From Flavobacterium sp. LC2016-13 (GTDB lineage: Bacteria > Bacteroidota > Bacteroidia > Flavobacteriales > Flavobacteriaceae), in assembly GCF_009707955.1 (NCBI RefSeq), contig NZ_WMDQ01000011.1, forward strand, positions 1-64,000: 64,000 nt of DNA, written 5' to 3'. This document shows positions 18,397-27,600 of the stretch, one piece after another. The notes under the pieces are model-generated. The model ran no database searches and was not told the DNA's origin. It saw only the letters and a list, made by a program, of their open reading frames with translations. How positions within the stretch are numbered: position 1 is the first letter of the stretch; every line of letters begins with the position of its first letter. A program made the position numbers and the translations under genes.

Positions 18397-20284
18397 ATTC
18401 TATTGCATCTAATAAATATTGAATAGGGTTGTCTTTAATTATAATCTCATCCAAAGTTTTAATATCAGTCTTTAAAAATTGAGAAAAATACATTGCTATC
18501 ATAGATTTCGATATTTTCTTATTATCTATAATAAAGTGATACATTATATCAAAAGCTATCTTTTCCTGTGTTTTGTCCTTGATAAAAGCCTTCCATTTTC
18601 TTTCATAATTGAGCTGTGATATTGGTTTAATTCCTTTATAACTATTATTAGTCCCTTTATAATTATCAGATCTAATTTCCTCTATGCTCTGCACAATTGA
18701 CTTGTACAAAATTTTACTTAAAAAAGGATGCAGGGCAACGCAATATTCTAACGTCCAGAAATCACCTGTAAAAATTTTGGTTGACTGCTTGTTATAAATT
18801 GTAGTCTTAGCTGCTTTAAATGCTAGAACATCAAATTCAGTGATTATATTTTTCTCTTTCTTTTTATCTGCTGAAATTCTATACTTATCCGAAAACTCGA
18901 CAGGTCTTAAATCTAAATCAGTCACTATACTTACAGGTATACCTAAATAAGGTAGTTGATTTCTTAAAAATATATTTGAATATCTTATAAACGCTGTATT
19001 ACCTATAGCAATTATTGATGTACCTGACGATGTTAAATTATTATTTAAGTATTTCAGTTCAAATAATTTATCCGTTAAGGACGGAATTATTAATTCTTCC
19101 GAGACCCCTTCCACAAAAATTAATCCCTTTGCAAAAAAAAGATTAGATTTTGTAACGTCTAAAAACCTTTCCAGAAAAGGATAATCAGCTGCTTTAAGTT
19201 TTGTATACTTCTTTCCTAGAGGGAAAGCATAATCATTTATACAAAGAATAAGATTTTCTAAATTGACTTTTGAAGCAAGATTAGGACTGTGCGTTGTTAA
19301 TATCAGCTGGATATTATTTTGTTTTTGAAGTGATTCGATTACACGCATTTGAGCCTGTGGATGAAGATGTGCTTCTAACTCCTCAATTAGTCCCAGCCTG
19401 ATTCCATCCCAGTCTTTTTTATTCAGATGCAATAATTCTGAAGCCATAAACAATCTGTTTAGTGTTCCCAATCCAACATTTATTTCATCTTTGACCAGCA
19501 GTTCCAATTTTTCGAGGATATTTTTGAGCCTCCCCTCGGAAACTTTAATATGGGTCTGTTTATTTTCATCATAAAAAGACTGAAGATACTTATCAATCTC
19601 ATCTTTTAGCTCTTTACCTTTTAAATCACTATCCAATGGTTTTCCTTCACCATTATTCCCTTCAAAATATTCTTTTACACATTCATTAAAATGATTAAAA
19701 ATGCCGATCAGATGATGAGAATCCTCTTTGCCTTTAAAGGCTTCATGTTCTTGAAAAATTTGAGAAAGTCTTGAATTTTTTTTAGGTATTAAGTCACTTT
19801 TTGCATCTCTTAAGGGTTTAAGATAAGTTACTTTCAAAAATTCCTTTGCTCCTGCCGTAAGCATATAACCTTCTTTATCTGGTCCTGCTTTTATATCTGA
19901 AGGAACTATTTTACCATCATTACTTGTTACGTCATACAACAATTTTAATGTTGGCACTAAATCATCACCGGTACCTTCCCAGCTTAGCCATTCTGTAAAA
20001 TTTTTAGCCTCTTCATCACTTAATCCCTTAAATAGTAGTTCAATCCGAACTCTTTTAGATTCTCTATAAAAGTCATCTTTCTCAATTTTTAACCATTCAT
20101 ACGAATGTGTTTTCAAAACAAGTTTAATCCCGTCAATAATTGCTGTTTTCCCTGAATCATTTTCACCGATTAAAATATTGAGTCCTGACGTAAAATCTAA
20201 ATTTAAATTTGGTTTTTCTAAATCAAAATGACTATCTGAACCAAATTTCCTAAAATTCCATAATTTGATGTTTTGTAAATACAT
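18380..20284 (-). CDS. gajA: GajA-like OLD-family nuclease, ATPase-TOPRIM (Gabija)
   Basis: A 634-residue protein with an ABC-type ATPase and a C-terminal TOPRIM nuclease domain, as in OLD/GajA. Visible are Walker A GENDSGKT (40-47), Walker B LIEELEAHLHP (299-309), the H-loop TTHSPN (330-335), the TOPRIM glutamate in FVEGVSEE (Glu392) and the DxD pair in VTDLDLRP (Asp456, Asp458). In Gabija, GajA forms a tetramer that nicks DNA when nucleotides become depleted during phage replication. The C-terminal ~160 residues are less familiar. It lies 5 bp downstream of the Ntn-hydrolase-like gene and overlaps gajB. Confidence 0.88.
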   Translation of the reverse strand: MYLQNIKLWNFRKFGSDSHFDLEKPNLNLDFTSGLNILIGENDSGKTAIIDGIKLVLKTHSYEWLKIEKDDFYRESKRVRIELLFKGLSDEEAKNFTEWLSWEGTGDDLVPTLKLLYDVTSNDGKIVPSDIKAGPDKEGYMLTAGAKEFLKVTYLKPLRDAKSDLIPKKNSRLSQIFQEHEAFKGKEDSHHLIGIFNHFNECVKEYFEGNNGEGKPLDSDLKGKELKDEIDKYLQSFYDENKQTHIKVSEGRLKNILEKLELLVKDEINVGLGTLNRLFMASELLHLNKKDWDGIRLGLIEELEAHLHPQAQMRVIESLQKQNNIQLILTTHSPNLASKVNLENLILCINDYAFPLGKKYTKLKAADYPFLERFLDVTKSNLFFAKGLIFVEGVSEELIIPSLTDKLFELKYLNNNLTSSGTSIIAIGNTAFIRYSNIFLRNQLPYLGIPVSIVTDLDLRPVEFSDKYRISADKKKEKNIITEFDVLAFKAAKTTIYNKQSTKIFTGDFWTLEYCVALHPFLSKILYKSIVQSIEEIRSDNYKGTNNSYKGIKPISQLNYERKWKAFIKDKTQEKIAFDIMYHFIIDNKKISKSMIAMYFSQFLKTDIKTLDEIIIKDNPIQYLLDAIEYATKN

Positions 20285-20289
20285 TTTAT

Positions 20290-21339
20290 CTATATAAAAT
20301 TTTTAATATAATCTAAATCTACAGCCTCTTTCTCATCTAAAAACAACATTAAATTGAGTGCCTCTTTTTTTTCTTCTTTTGCAATTTTATCTAACTCAAT
20401 ATCGTACTTTTCATTTATTAAATCGATAAACTTATTCAGGATATAATTTTTAATTATACCTGAGTCACTCAAATATGTCAACTGTTTGACGATACATTTT
20501 AACAATTCGTTTCTAACGAGTTTATCGTTATCTACAGCTAAACTGCCCTTAATAAGCATAACCATGTTATCTAAATAACGAATTTCTTTATGCTTGTCTA
20601 GAAACAAGCAAAATGGATATGTCCTCCTATCAAGAAGCGTATTATAATCATAAATGTATGGTCTATAAAGACAATTTATGTGATGATCATCCTTTGTCAT
20701 AACCTCGATTGTAACATATCCCCCCACTGTATTAGCTATACCGAAAATTGGCACACCATCATCCTGTACAACATCAAGAACTCTCCCTTCAGCTATAATC
20801 TCAAGTATGATATTATTAACCAAAAAGATAACATCACCAAGTGTATTCCCCAAATCATTAGACTTAGAAAATTCCAAAATTTTATTCTGTACAAATTGCT
20901 TTTGATAATAAAAAAATGGTTCATTAAACATCAATTCAATTTGCTCCATTTTAATTCTGGACAAATCTTGATCAGTTTTACTTGATACATAGTCCAATGT
21001 GAATTGATCATTCTTTTTATCAATAAAAATAGCAGTTGCATCCAGATTTTGTCTATTTGGAAGAAACTCCTTCAAGTAACCTACTTCATCATCATTGTTT
21101 TGAATTCTTCTCTTTAGTATATCTAAATCATTTATATATGTTGCAGTACCATTCTCCGCACAAGAAAACCAGCTCCATTTTCCTAAAATCCCCATCATAA
21201 AGCGATGAGAATATTTACTAACTTTTATCTCAACTTCTCTTTTCAAATCAGTTCCACGTTGCAGATCACCTACTGTAAGCTGTGTATCTCCTGCCAAAAC
21301 AGCAAACTCCGAAGTAATGCAACCAATTATTAATGTCAT
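20290..21339 (-). CDS. Proteasome/HslV-like Ntn-hydrolase, first gene of Gabija-Shedu cluster
   Basis: A 349-residue protein whose N-terminus matches the catalytic layout of self-compartmentalising N-terminal-nucleophile proteases. It starts MTLIIGC, so removal of Met exposes Thr2 as the nucleophile; Asp18 lies in VLAGDTQLT, 16 residues after Thr2, as Asp17 does after Thr1 in HslV; and Lys39 in EIKVSKYSH is 14 residues before the Gly of GILG, as Lys33 is in the archaeal proteasome beta subunit. The following ~300 residues are longer than HslV (about 175) and include a C-terminal acidic, helical tail. No HslU-like ATPase is next to it. Position 5 bp upstream of gajA suggests that it works with the Gabija-like proteins, perhaps as a protease triggered by infection. 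Fold assignment is inference from motif spacing. Confidence 0.65.
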   Translation of the reverse strand: MTLIIGCITSEFAVLAGDTQLTVGDLQRGTDLKREVEIKVSKYSHRFMMGILGKWSWFSCAENGTATYINDLDILKRRIQNNDDEVGYLKEFLPNRQNLDATAIFIDKKNDQFTLDYVSSKTDQDLSRIKMEQIELMFNEPFFYYQKQFVQNKILEFSKSNDLGNTLGDVIFLVNNIILEIIAEGRVLDVVQDDGVPIFGIANTVGGYVTIEVMTKDDHHINCLYRPYIYDYNTLLDRRTYPFCLFLDKHKEIRYLDNMVMLIKGSLAVDNDKLVRNELLKCIVKQLTYLSDSGIIKNYILNKFIDLINEKYDIELDKIAKEEKKEALNLMLFLDEKEAVDLDYIKNFI

Positions 21340-21823
21340 ATTTTAATTTTTTATCTTAAAAGAATTGGATTTAATATTACAATTTAAATACAACAATACA
21401 TTACGGAAAACCGTAACAGAATATTTTGGCGGGACATTTCAAAAATATTAAATATCAAATTCCAATCATTAAGTATTTCTACTTGTTTTAGATTTACTTT
21501 ATAATTTCAGTTGAAAAGACAATCTTGCCTTTCAATTAAGAAATATAATATATTTATTTTTCTTATATAATATTGAAAAACTATATAAGCGAAAAGTTCT
21601 CTAACACTAACGGTGTAAAATCTAGCTTCGATATGGTACTACTAACAAATAATTCGAATAAAATTAATTTGAGTTTAGTTGCAGGATCTGAGAAAATGGC
21701 ATTTTTGAAATCGATAAATCTTTATATACAGTTGTAGACCTTGCTTATTACTTGCCAAGATATTCAGGTTTACTGCTGGTAATTTTCAACTGCCCACAAC
21801 ACAGTCTGTAGCGCAGAAACGCA
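21340..21823. other. Gene-free stretch upstream of the Ntn-Gabija-Shedu cluster
   Basis: AT-rich, no convincing open frame. It should carry the promoter for the minus-strand cluster starting at 21339 and the transcription end of the SEC-C gene whose stop is at 21824. I cannot point to a clear promoter or terminator. Confidence 0.4.
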
Positions 21824-22711
21824 TTAACGAATGGCACGTTTTGTGGTATTTGTTCTAAAACTTTTTTGCAATCCAGGGTTTTTCACTGAGAATTCGTAAT
21901 GAGGATACTTCTCTCCTATTTTAGTTTGACAACACTCTTTAAATTTCAATCCTGAGTTGCAGGTACACCTATCATCTTGATTTACGTCTTTAAAATCTTC
22001 TTGCCTGATTTCTTTTTGAAGAACTCTTAAATCCCAAAACTCATAAGGCGAGCTTAAGTGATCAAAAAGATAATCAATTATGTCATAACTATAATGATCA
22101 ACCTGTTCTCCTGTAGAAGAATCTGTTATGAACATCACTGAGTATTTATTTCCTGGGTCATCAACCAATGAAATTCCCAATACTTCAGATTTATCAACTA
22201 TCCTATAGCACATTTCGCCATCATAAATCTCGCCAACAATATGAACGCATGAATTTCTTATCGATACTTTTTTGCTACAAACGCTGCACAGGACACTTGT
22301 TTTAACAATCTCCATACTGGCGAAGAATCGGTAAGGAAAGATTACCTGCAAATTCCTGACCGATCTTTCAATAAAATTTAAGAAATATTTATTCTCTTTA
22401 AATGGAAAATGCCTTTTGAGAGAACTCATTGTTTTTTCTGTTCTTTCCAATTGGCACCAAGCTTGGTAATATTGTTTGTCTTTCAATAATTTAAAAGCGT
22501 CCGAATATAGCTTATGTACTCCTATTATAGTTTGACAAATCCAAACTTCTTTGGCTTGTTCTTGGGCATCTTTCTTAACAGCCAGTTCCTTTAAATTTTG
22601 TAATTTTACAATTACATCTTCATATGGAAAATCCGGTTCTCCTAATTCTTCAATTTTATTCCAAACTTGTTGATTCTTCATCATCCGCAACTTCTTTTTT
22701 GGGTTCTTCAT
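21824..22711 (-). CDS. SEC-C motif zinc-binding protein
   Basis: A 295-residue soluble protein. Near the C-terminus is a SEC-C metal-binding motif (CTCNSGLKFKECC, Cys249, Cys251, Cys260, Cys261), and in the middle is a second possible zinc site with CSVC (142-145) and further Cys at 155. SEC-C motifs occur in SecA and in many stand-alone proteins, including several in defence loci, as protein- or nucleic-acid-binding appendages. The first ~130 residues look helical. The gene overlaps the preceding membrane-protein gene by 56 bp, which implies coupled expression of the pair; an internal ATG (for example M11) would shorten the overlap. Function unknown. Confidence 0.7.
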   Translation of the reverse strand: MKNPKKKLRMMKNQQVWNKIEELGEPDFPYEDVIVKLQNLKELAVKKDAQEQAKEVWICQTIIGVHKLYSDAFKLLKDKQYYQAWCQLERTEKTMSSLKRHFPFKENKYFLNFIERSVRNLQVIFPYRFFASMEIVKTSVLCSVCSKKVSIRNSCVHIVGEIYDGEMCYRIVDKSEVLGISLVDDPGNKYSVMFITDSSTGEQVDHYSYDIIDYLFDHLSSPYEFWDLRVLQKEIRQEDFKDVNQDDRCTCNSGLKFKECCQTKIGEKYPHYEFSVKNPGLQKSFRTNTTKRAIR

Positions 22712-23285
22712 ATTTTTTTAAAGCTTCAAGTGCACTGCTAATTTCTTTTGCAGGTCCTTCAAATTTTATTTCTTTTGAATTTCCAGAGGAATCAACTACC
22801 GTTACGGAAAACTTCACTTGAACAGGCTGCAAATATTTTTTTTGTGAGACAGTACTAATATGGGTATCATTTACAACAATTTTAGTAGAATTGTCTATTA
22901 TATTTATTTCAGGTTTTGATTCTTCTTCTTTAATATATCTATCGTATACGTATGCAGATAATATCGTTACAAAGGTCGGAATAGCAACAGTTGCCACTAC
23001 AAATTTCCCTAGTCTTTTGTAATTGTTATAAAAACCAAACTCAGTGTACAAGTCATCTGTGATGCAAATATCAACAGTAAAATCTTTATCAAAATTTTGT
23101 TGAAAATACCTAAGTATATTACTGGTTTCAATAGGAAATAAAGGTTTTTCAAAATCTCTAAGTTTTTCAAAAGGTACAATTAGGACAGATGCCTTTTGAA
23201 GTTCATTTTTTAATTCTTCTGCTATATAATCGCGACTTATCCAAGTTTGAAAATTTTCACTGCTGTCTAAAACTTCAATATTCAT
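22656..23285 (-). CDS. Single-pass membrane protein, partner of the SEC-C protein
   Basis: A 209-residue protein with an N-terminal soluble domain (about 1-90), one membrane segment (about 93-113, KFVVATVAIPTFVTILSAYV) and a C-terminal domain with beta-rich character (VQVKFSVTVVDSSGN) ending in an acidic tail. I do not recognise a family. The first domain has the alternating hydrophobic pattern of a small alpha/beta fold (SVLIVPFEKL, VDICITDDL) and could be a sensor or receptor-like domain. It shares 56 bp with the SEC-C gene, so the two are probably one functional unit within the defence island. Confidence 0.65.
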   Translation of the reverse strand: MNIEVLDSSENFQTWISRDYIAEELKNELQKASVLIVPFEKLRDFEKPLFPIETSNILRYFQQNFDKDFTVDICITDDLYTEFGFYNNYKRLGKFVVATVAIPTFVTILSAYVYDRYIKEEESKPEINIIDNSTKIVVNDTHISTVSQKKYLQPVQVKFSVTVVDSSGNSKEIKFEGPAKEISSALEALKKYEEPKKEVADDEESTSLE

Positions 23286-23428
23286 ATTAGGGTATTTTTA
23301 TTCATTTTACCAATTCTTAATGTAAAGATCCACTATTCTTAACTGTATAAAAAATTATAAATAGACTACTTTTTTAACAAAAAACACTGCAAAGTTTAAG
23401 TCAATGTTAGTTAAAGTATGCTAGTGAC

Positions 23429-24298
23429 TTACTGAAGTAAGTCAGATTTTTCTTTATAGTGCTTCAATTCTTCAATTATTTCCATTGGAACGTGAAATAC
23501 TTCAAAAGAAATCTTGTTATCAATTTTGCTATAATTATGATATACTTTAATTTCGTTAGTTGCAGTCTTTTTAGTCCCTACAAAAAAATCTATGTTTTCT
23601 ATTGCCTCTTCTATTTCAGCTTGTTGAATCAAATATATATTTTTTTGAATTACATTTATTGAATTAGTTAGCTCTTTAATTAAGGGAATTAGATCAATTT
23701 CATTGTCCATTTTTTCAAGATCGCTCATCACAATCTTTCCAAACAAATCCCGTTCTTTTTTCAACATTTCTGCATAAACTATTAGTTTACAAGAGTGCTC
23801 GCTTATTTCAGGGTTTTCATCATTAAATTCAATATCGAAATTAACAACTTCTAAAGGAAATCCTAAATGAGCGCAATAATTTCTTAATTTACTTAGAAAC
23901 CTGTATGCAAACGAATTATCAAAGCAATAGTGCGTTAAATTAATATGCCCCTGAACTTCATGTGAATTTTTTCCGAATTTCCGTTTTAAATAAAACTCCG
24001 CATTATCTAAAAAAAATTTAAAGCCTATCAAAACATTAAGCACCAATTTATTAGACTGCAGAATAAAATTAATATCTGTACCAAGGGTGAAATGCATCTC
24101 ATTAGCAGGAACTTTTTCCCATCTTTTTATAAAATCGAAATACTCCTTTAAGTTTAATTGCAAATATTTGAATACTACATACTGTGTGTATACAGTTTGA
24201 ACTAAATTACTATCAGTTTTAAAATGATCATACTGCTTTTGGCTAATTTCTTTAAACGGAAGCAAATTATTATCTTCAAATGTGGCTATTCTTATCAT
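23429..24298 (-). CDS. Protein with HEPN-like RNase motif, 289 aa
   Basis: A helical 289-residue protein with the sequence RNYCAH at 139-144, which fits the Rx4-6H catalytic motif of HEPN ribonucleases, in the local context LRNYCAHLGFP that is common to HEPN-like toxin families. No other domain is recognisable. It stands alone: 143 bp separate it from the membrane-protein gene and 318 bp from the NACHT gene on the same strand. By analogy it could be an abortive-infection RNase, but a two-helix motif of six residues is weak evidence by itself. Confidence 0.5.
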   Translation of the reverse strand: MIRIATFEDNNLLPFKEISQKQYDHFKTDSNLVQTVYTQYVVFKYLQLNLKEYFDFIKRWEKVPANEMHFTLGTDINFILQSNKLVLNVLIGFKFFLDNAEFYLKRKFGKNSHEVQGHINLTHYCFDNSFAYRFLSKLRNYCAHLGFPLEVVNFDIEFNDENPEISEHSCKLIVYAEMLKKERDLFGKIVMSDLEKMDNEIDLIPLIKELTNSINVIQKNIYLIQQAEIEEAIENIDFFVGTKKTATNEIKVYHNYSKIDNKISFEVFHVPMEIIEELKHYKEKSDLLQ

Positions 24299-24616
24299 CT
24301 TACACAGTAAAATATTTGATAATGTTACATGGCTTTACGAAGTGCGGTTAAGCTACTTGTAAAGATATTAAAATTTTAAGTTTACCGTTTTTGTACTTTA
24401 TATATTCTCAAATCGTAGAACCTCGTAATTTAAATCTGTGCGGTTAACATCAGTAGCACTTTTTACCTCAGAAAACTAATGGAATATAAAATATTGATAG
24501 AGTATTTCACCAAAATCTAAAATCATAAACCCAAACAAACCTACCTACCTCTTCAATGCAATGCCCACATCTAGATTTTAATAACCTTAGGTATCGCAGG
24601 TTCTTGATACATTCCA
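24299..24616. other. Gene-free stretch between HEPN-like and NACHT genes
   Basis: AT-rich sequence with no convincing open frame, RNA gene or repeat. It should hold the promoter of the HEPN-like gene and the transcription end of the NACHT gene. Confidence 0.4.
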
Positions 24617-27600
24617 TTAAACCAATATCTCTTCAACTCTGCTTAGGGCATCTGTAAAAGGCATAGGGACTGATTTAGCGTTGATGTAACTGTTGTCTGA
24701 AATATCAATCAGCAGATTTATGCTGAAGAGACGCGTATCGGATCCTTCCGAAATCAATTTGTCCTTAATACCTTTTAAAGCTTTCTGAACTTTCGGGTAC
24801 GAATCATCATCCTTTGATAAATTGGAAATATAGGCATCAAAGAATGAAGCACCGTTGCTAAAATCTGAGCGGTCATATACTTCCTTATAAATTCGGAAGA
24901 ACAGAATCTCGAGCACATCATAATTATTAATAGCTGTATACTCTGAAAAATTAACACCGTGGAAATCAAAGCTCTTCATTTCCAGATAATACTGTAAAGC
25001 TTTGATGTCATTGAAATGGAACAACACCCACATAGCATTGGACAGATAATAATGTTTTTTATCGTTCTCATCCAGTTCAAGGTATTCAACCGCCTTAGTT
25101 GTACTGAACTCCTGCTCGCCTAACAATACAAGTAGCTTTACTGCCGACCAGCAGATAGGATTCTGCACATCCGAAGTACATTCCTTCAGCAGATCGTTGT
25201 CCCCGGTCAGCTTTTGGTAGATCTCCAATTTTTCATCCATGTTGTAGCCAGGATTCTGCTTTAAAAAGTATTCTCTAATTTTTGGGAATGCAGTCCTTAG
25301 ATTGTGCCTTAATGCATAATCCACGTGCCTGTCCATTATAAACTTGAAAAGTTTCTTGTTCAGGATATTGTCCGTCACCCTATCGTCAAATGCTTTCTTG
25401 TCACCAATTTCATTAAAAAGGTAAATGAAGGGCTCTTCCTTGTCATTAAAGCTATCAATCTCGTAGAACTGAAGGCAATCCAACAGAAAAGCCTTCGATA
25501 AAGGAATCTTAAACAGCCTCTGGAATGAAAGCGCTATCTTAAACGCCGCAAAATCGCTCCCATAGCTAAAACCGTCACCGTTAAGGCTCGTAATAACTTC
25601 TTCAAAATTTATGTTTTCCGAAGTTTGAACCGTCCATTCTAAAATTTTGTCTTTCTGATAGGAAGAAACGGCAAACTGAAGATTTTCTCTGTTGTTCCCT
25701 TTTATGCTATCCAAAATAATTTTGAAGATAAAAACGCTGTCTTTCAAATGTTCCAAAACCTGATCATAGGTCAGGAATCCGTATGTATCGAGCAGTAATT
25801 CCAGTATAGCAAGCGAATTGTCAAAATAGGCGGGATAGTCGTTTTCTTTTCGCCAAATGCTTCCTAGTTCATAGAGTTTATTGTTCTCTAAAACCTCAAT
25901 ATTATGCTCTTCATACATTTTTTTTATCCTTTGGAGCAATTCCTTCTTATCAAAAAGTATATCAAAATTACGTTGCATATTGCCGATTGCCGTTTTTCTG
26001 CGCTGATCAAGCTCAGCGTCAGTCATTATATCAGATCCAAATTCAAATCCTGATTCTGTCATCATCCTCTCGAATAAAGCTGCAAATGTAAGGTTGTAAT
26101 GCGACAAATTGTTCCTAAAGAAAAGGACTTCATCGGAATTCAGCAGACCGGTTTTATAAAGCTTCTCTATAACATAATTCAGTATCTCCTTATTTGCGAA
26201 ACGTGAAATGAAAGATCTGACATCTGAAAATTCATTGTTACCAATTAGAAACTTCGCCGCTTCCAGCTCATTCCCACTGTCTTTTACTATGTTCAGCAAA
26301 AGCTGTTCACGATTATGGTAGTGAGTTTTTTTATTTATCGATTTTAAGAATCTCACTATAAAATCCGGTTCCGAATTGGAAAATGACAAGAATCTCTCCA
26401 GGATATTGTTTTCCTGGCCTCCGTAAATATCCAGATGCAGCGAATCATCGAAATAATAGGAAATTATCTCAACAAAGTGATCATAATCCTCAAGCCTCAG
26501 CGTAAGATCCATAAGTTTCCAGTCATTGCCTCTGTGTACATCGTCCGTATCTTTTCTCTTTTCAATCTTTGCATTCCTTAAAAACTCAGCCTTTATATAC
26601 CAAAACAGCCTGTCTATATCTTTAACAAAGTAAATCATAAAGAGCAGTGCCGCATTGATCTCTTTATTGCACTCCGTACTGAAAACCGTCATTACTTCAT
26701 CCAGATAGTCCTCATCATGCTCCGCCATCTTAAGCGAAGTGATACAGCGGATAACTTCTGATTTTACAGCCACAGAAGCCTCTTTCGATCTCAGCAGTTC
26801 CAAGAATAAAGGACGAAGGACATTCATCCTTTTGTGGGTAGGTCTGAAAAAGCCCAATAGATTCAAGGCAGAAATTACCACCCGGAAATGACTCTTCTGT
26901 TCCTTTATCCATCCTATCAAATAAATGAAATTCCCATCGCTGTCTCCGAATTCTGCTATTTCCTTTACTGTAAAAGCCCTGTTTGTGCTGATCCACAGTT
27001 TCTTATTCAGACACTGCCTGTAAAAATAATCCTGAAAAACCCTTTCTTGAAATGCAGATGTCCTGTCTGAATCCGCTTTGAAAAGAATTTCAATCTGGTT
27101 TGCACTCAGCCACCCAACAAGCTGTTTAAACTCATCGGACTCTTTATCGAGAAGATTTATAAGAAACGTTATGGTATTAAAAAGTGATGGATGCACCACC
27201 TCCTTGCTTATATCGTGGATTTTTATGATGGAAAGCATGTCCTCAAAAGGCTTCTCAGCGAGAATCTTCGCAACAAGGTATTCTTGTATCTGGCGGTGGG
27301 TAAAATTCCAGCGTTTAGGTTCTCCAGACATCTCAATTGTGAAAGGATTTTCGATATATTCCAGATAATCTCCCGTAATGCACTCCAATTCATCCGCCGA
27401 GGAATAGTTCTGCTGCATCAGCTCATTGGTAAAGGCCACCTTCTTAAGGTTCTTTAGCAATCTTAATTTGTTAAGTGGCTTCTTTTTGGCTTGTTTTTGC
27501 TCATGCCTATCCAAGGTCCTGTCGATAAACAGTTCCCACATCACGGAATCCGATGCGGGAAGAATGCCCTTCTCCAAAACATAACCTGCAAAGAGTTCCA

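Noticed and set aside
20290..21339. Housekeeping HslV
   Set aside because: Twice the length, no hslU neighbour and located in a defence cluster; only the N-terminal catalytic layout is shared.
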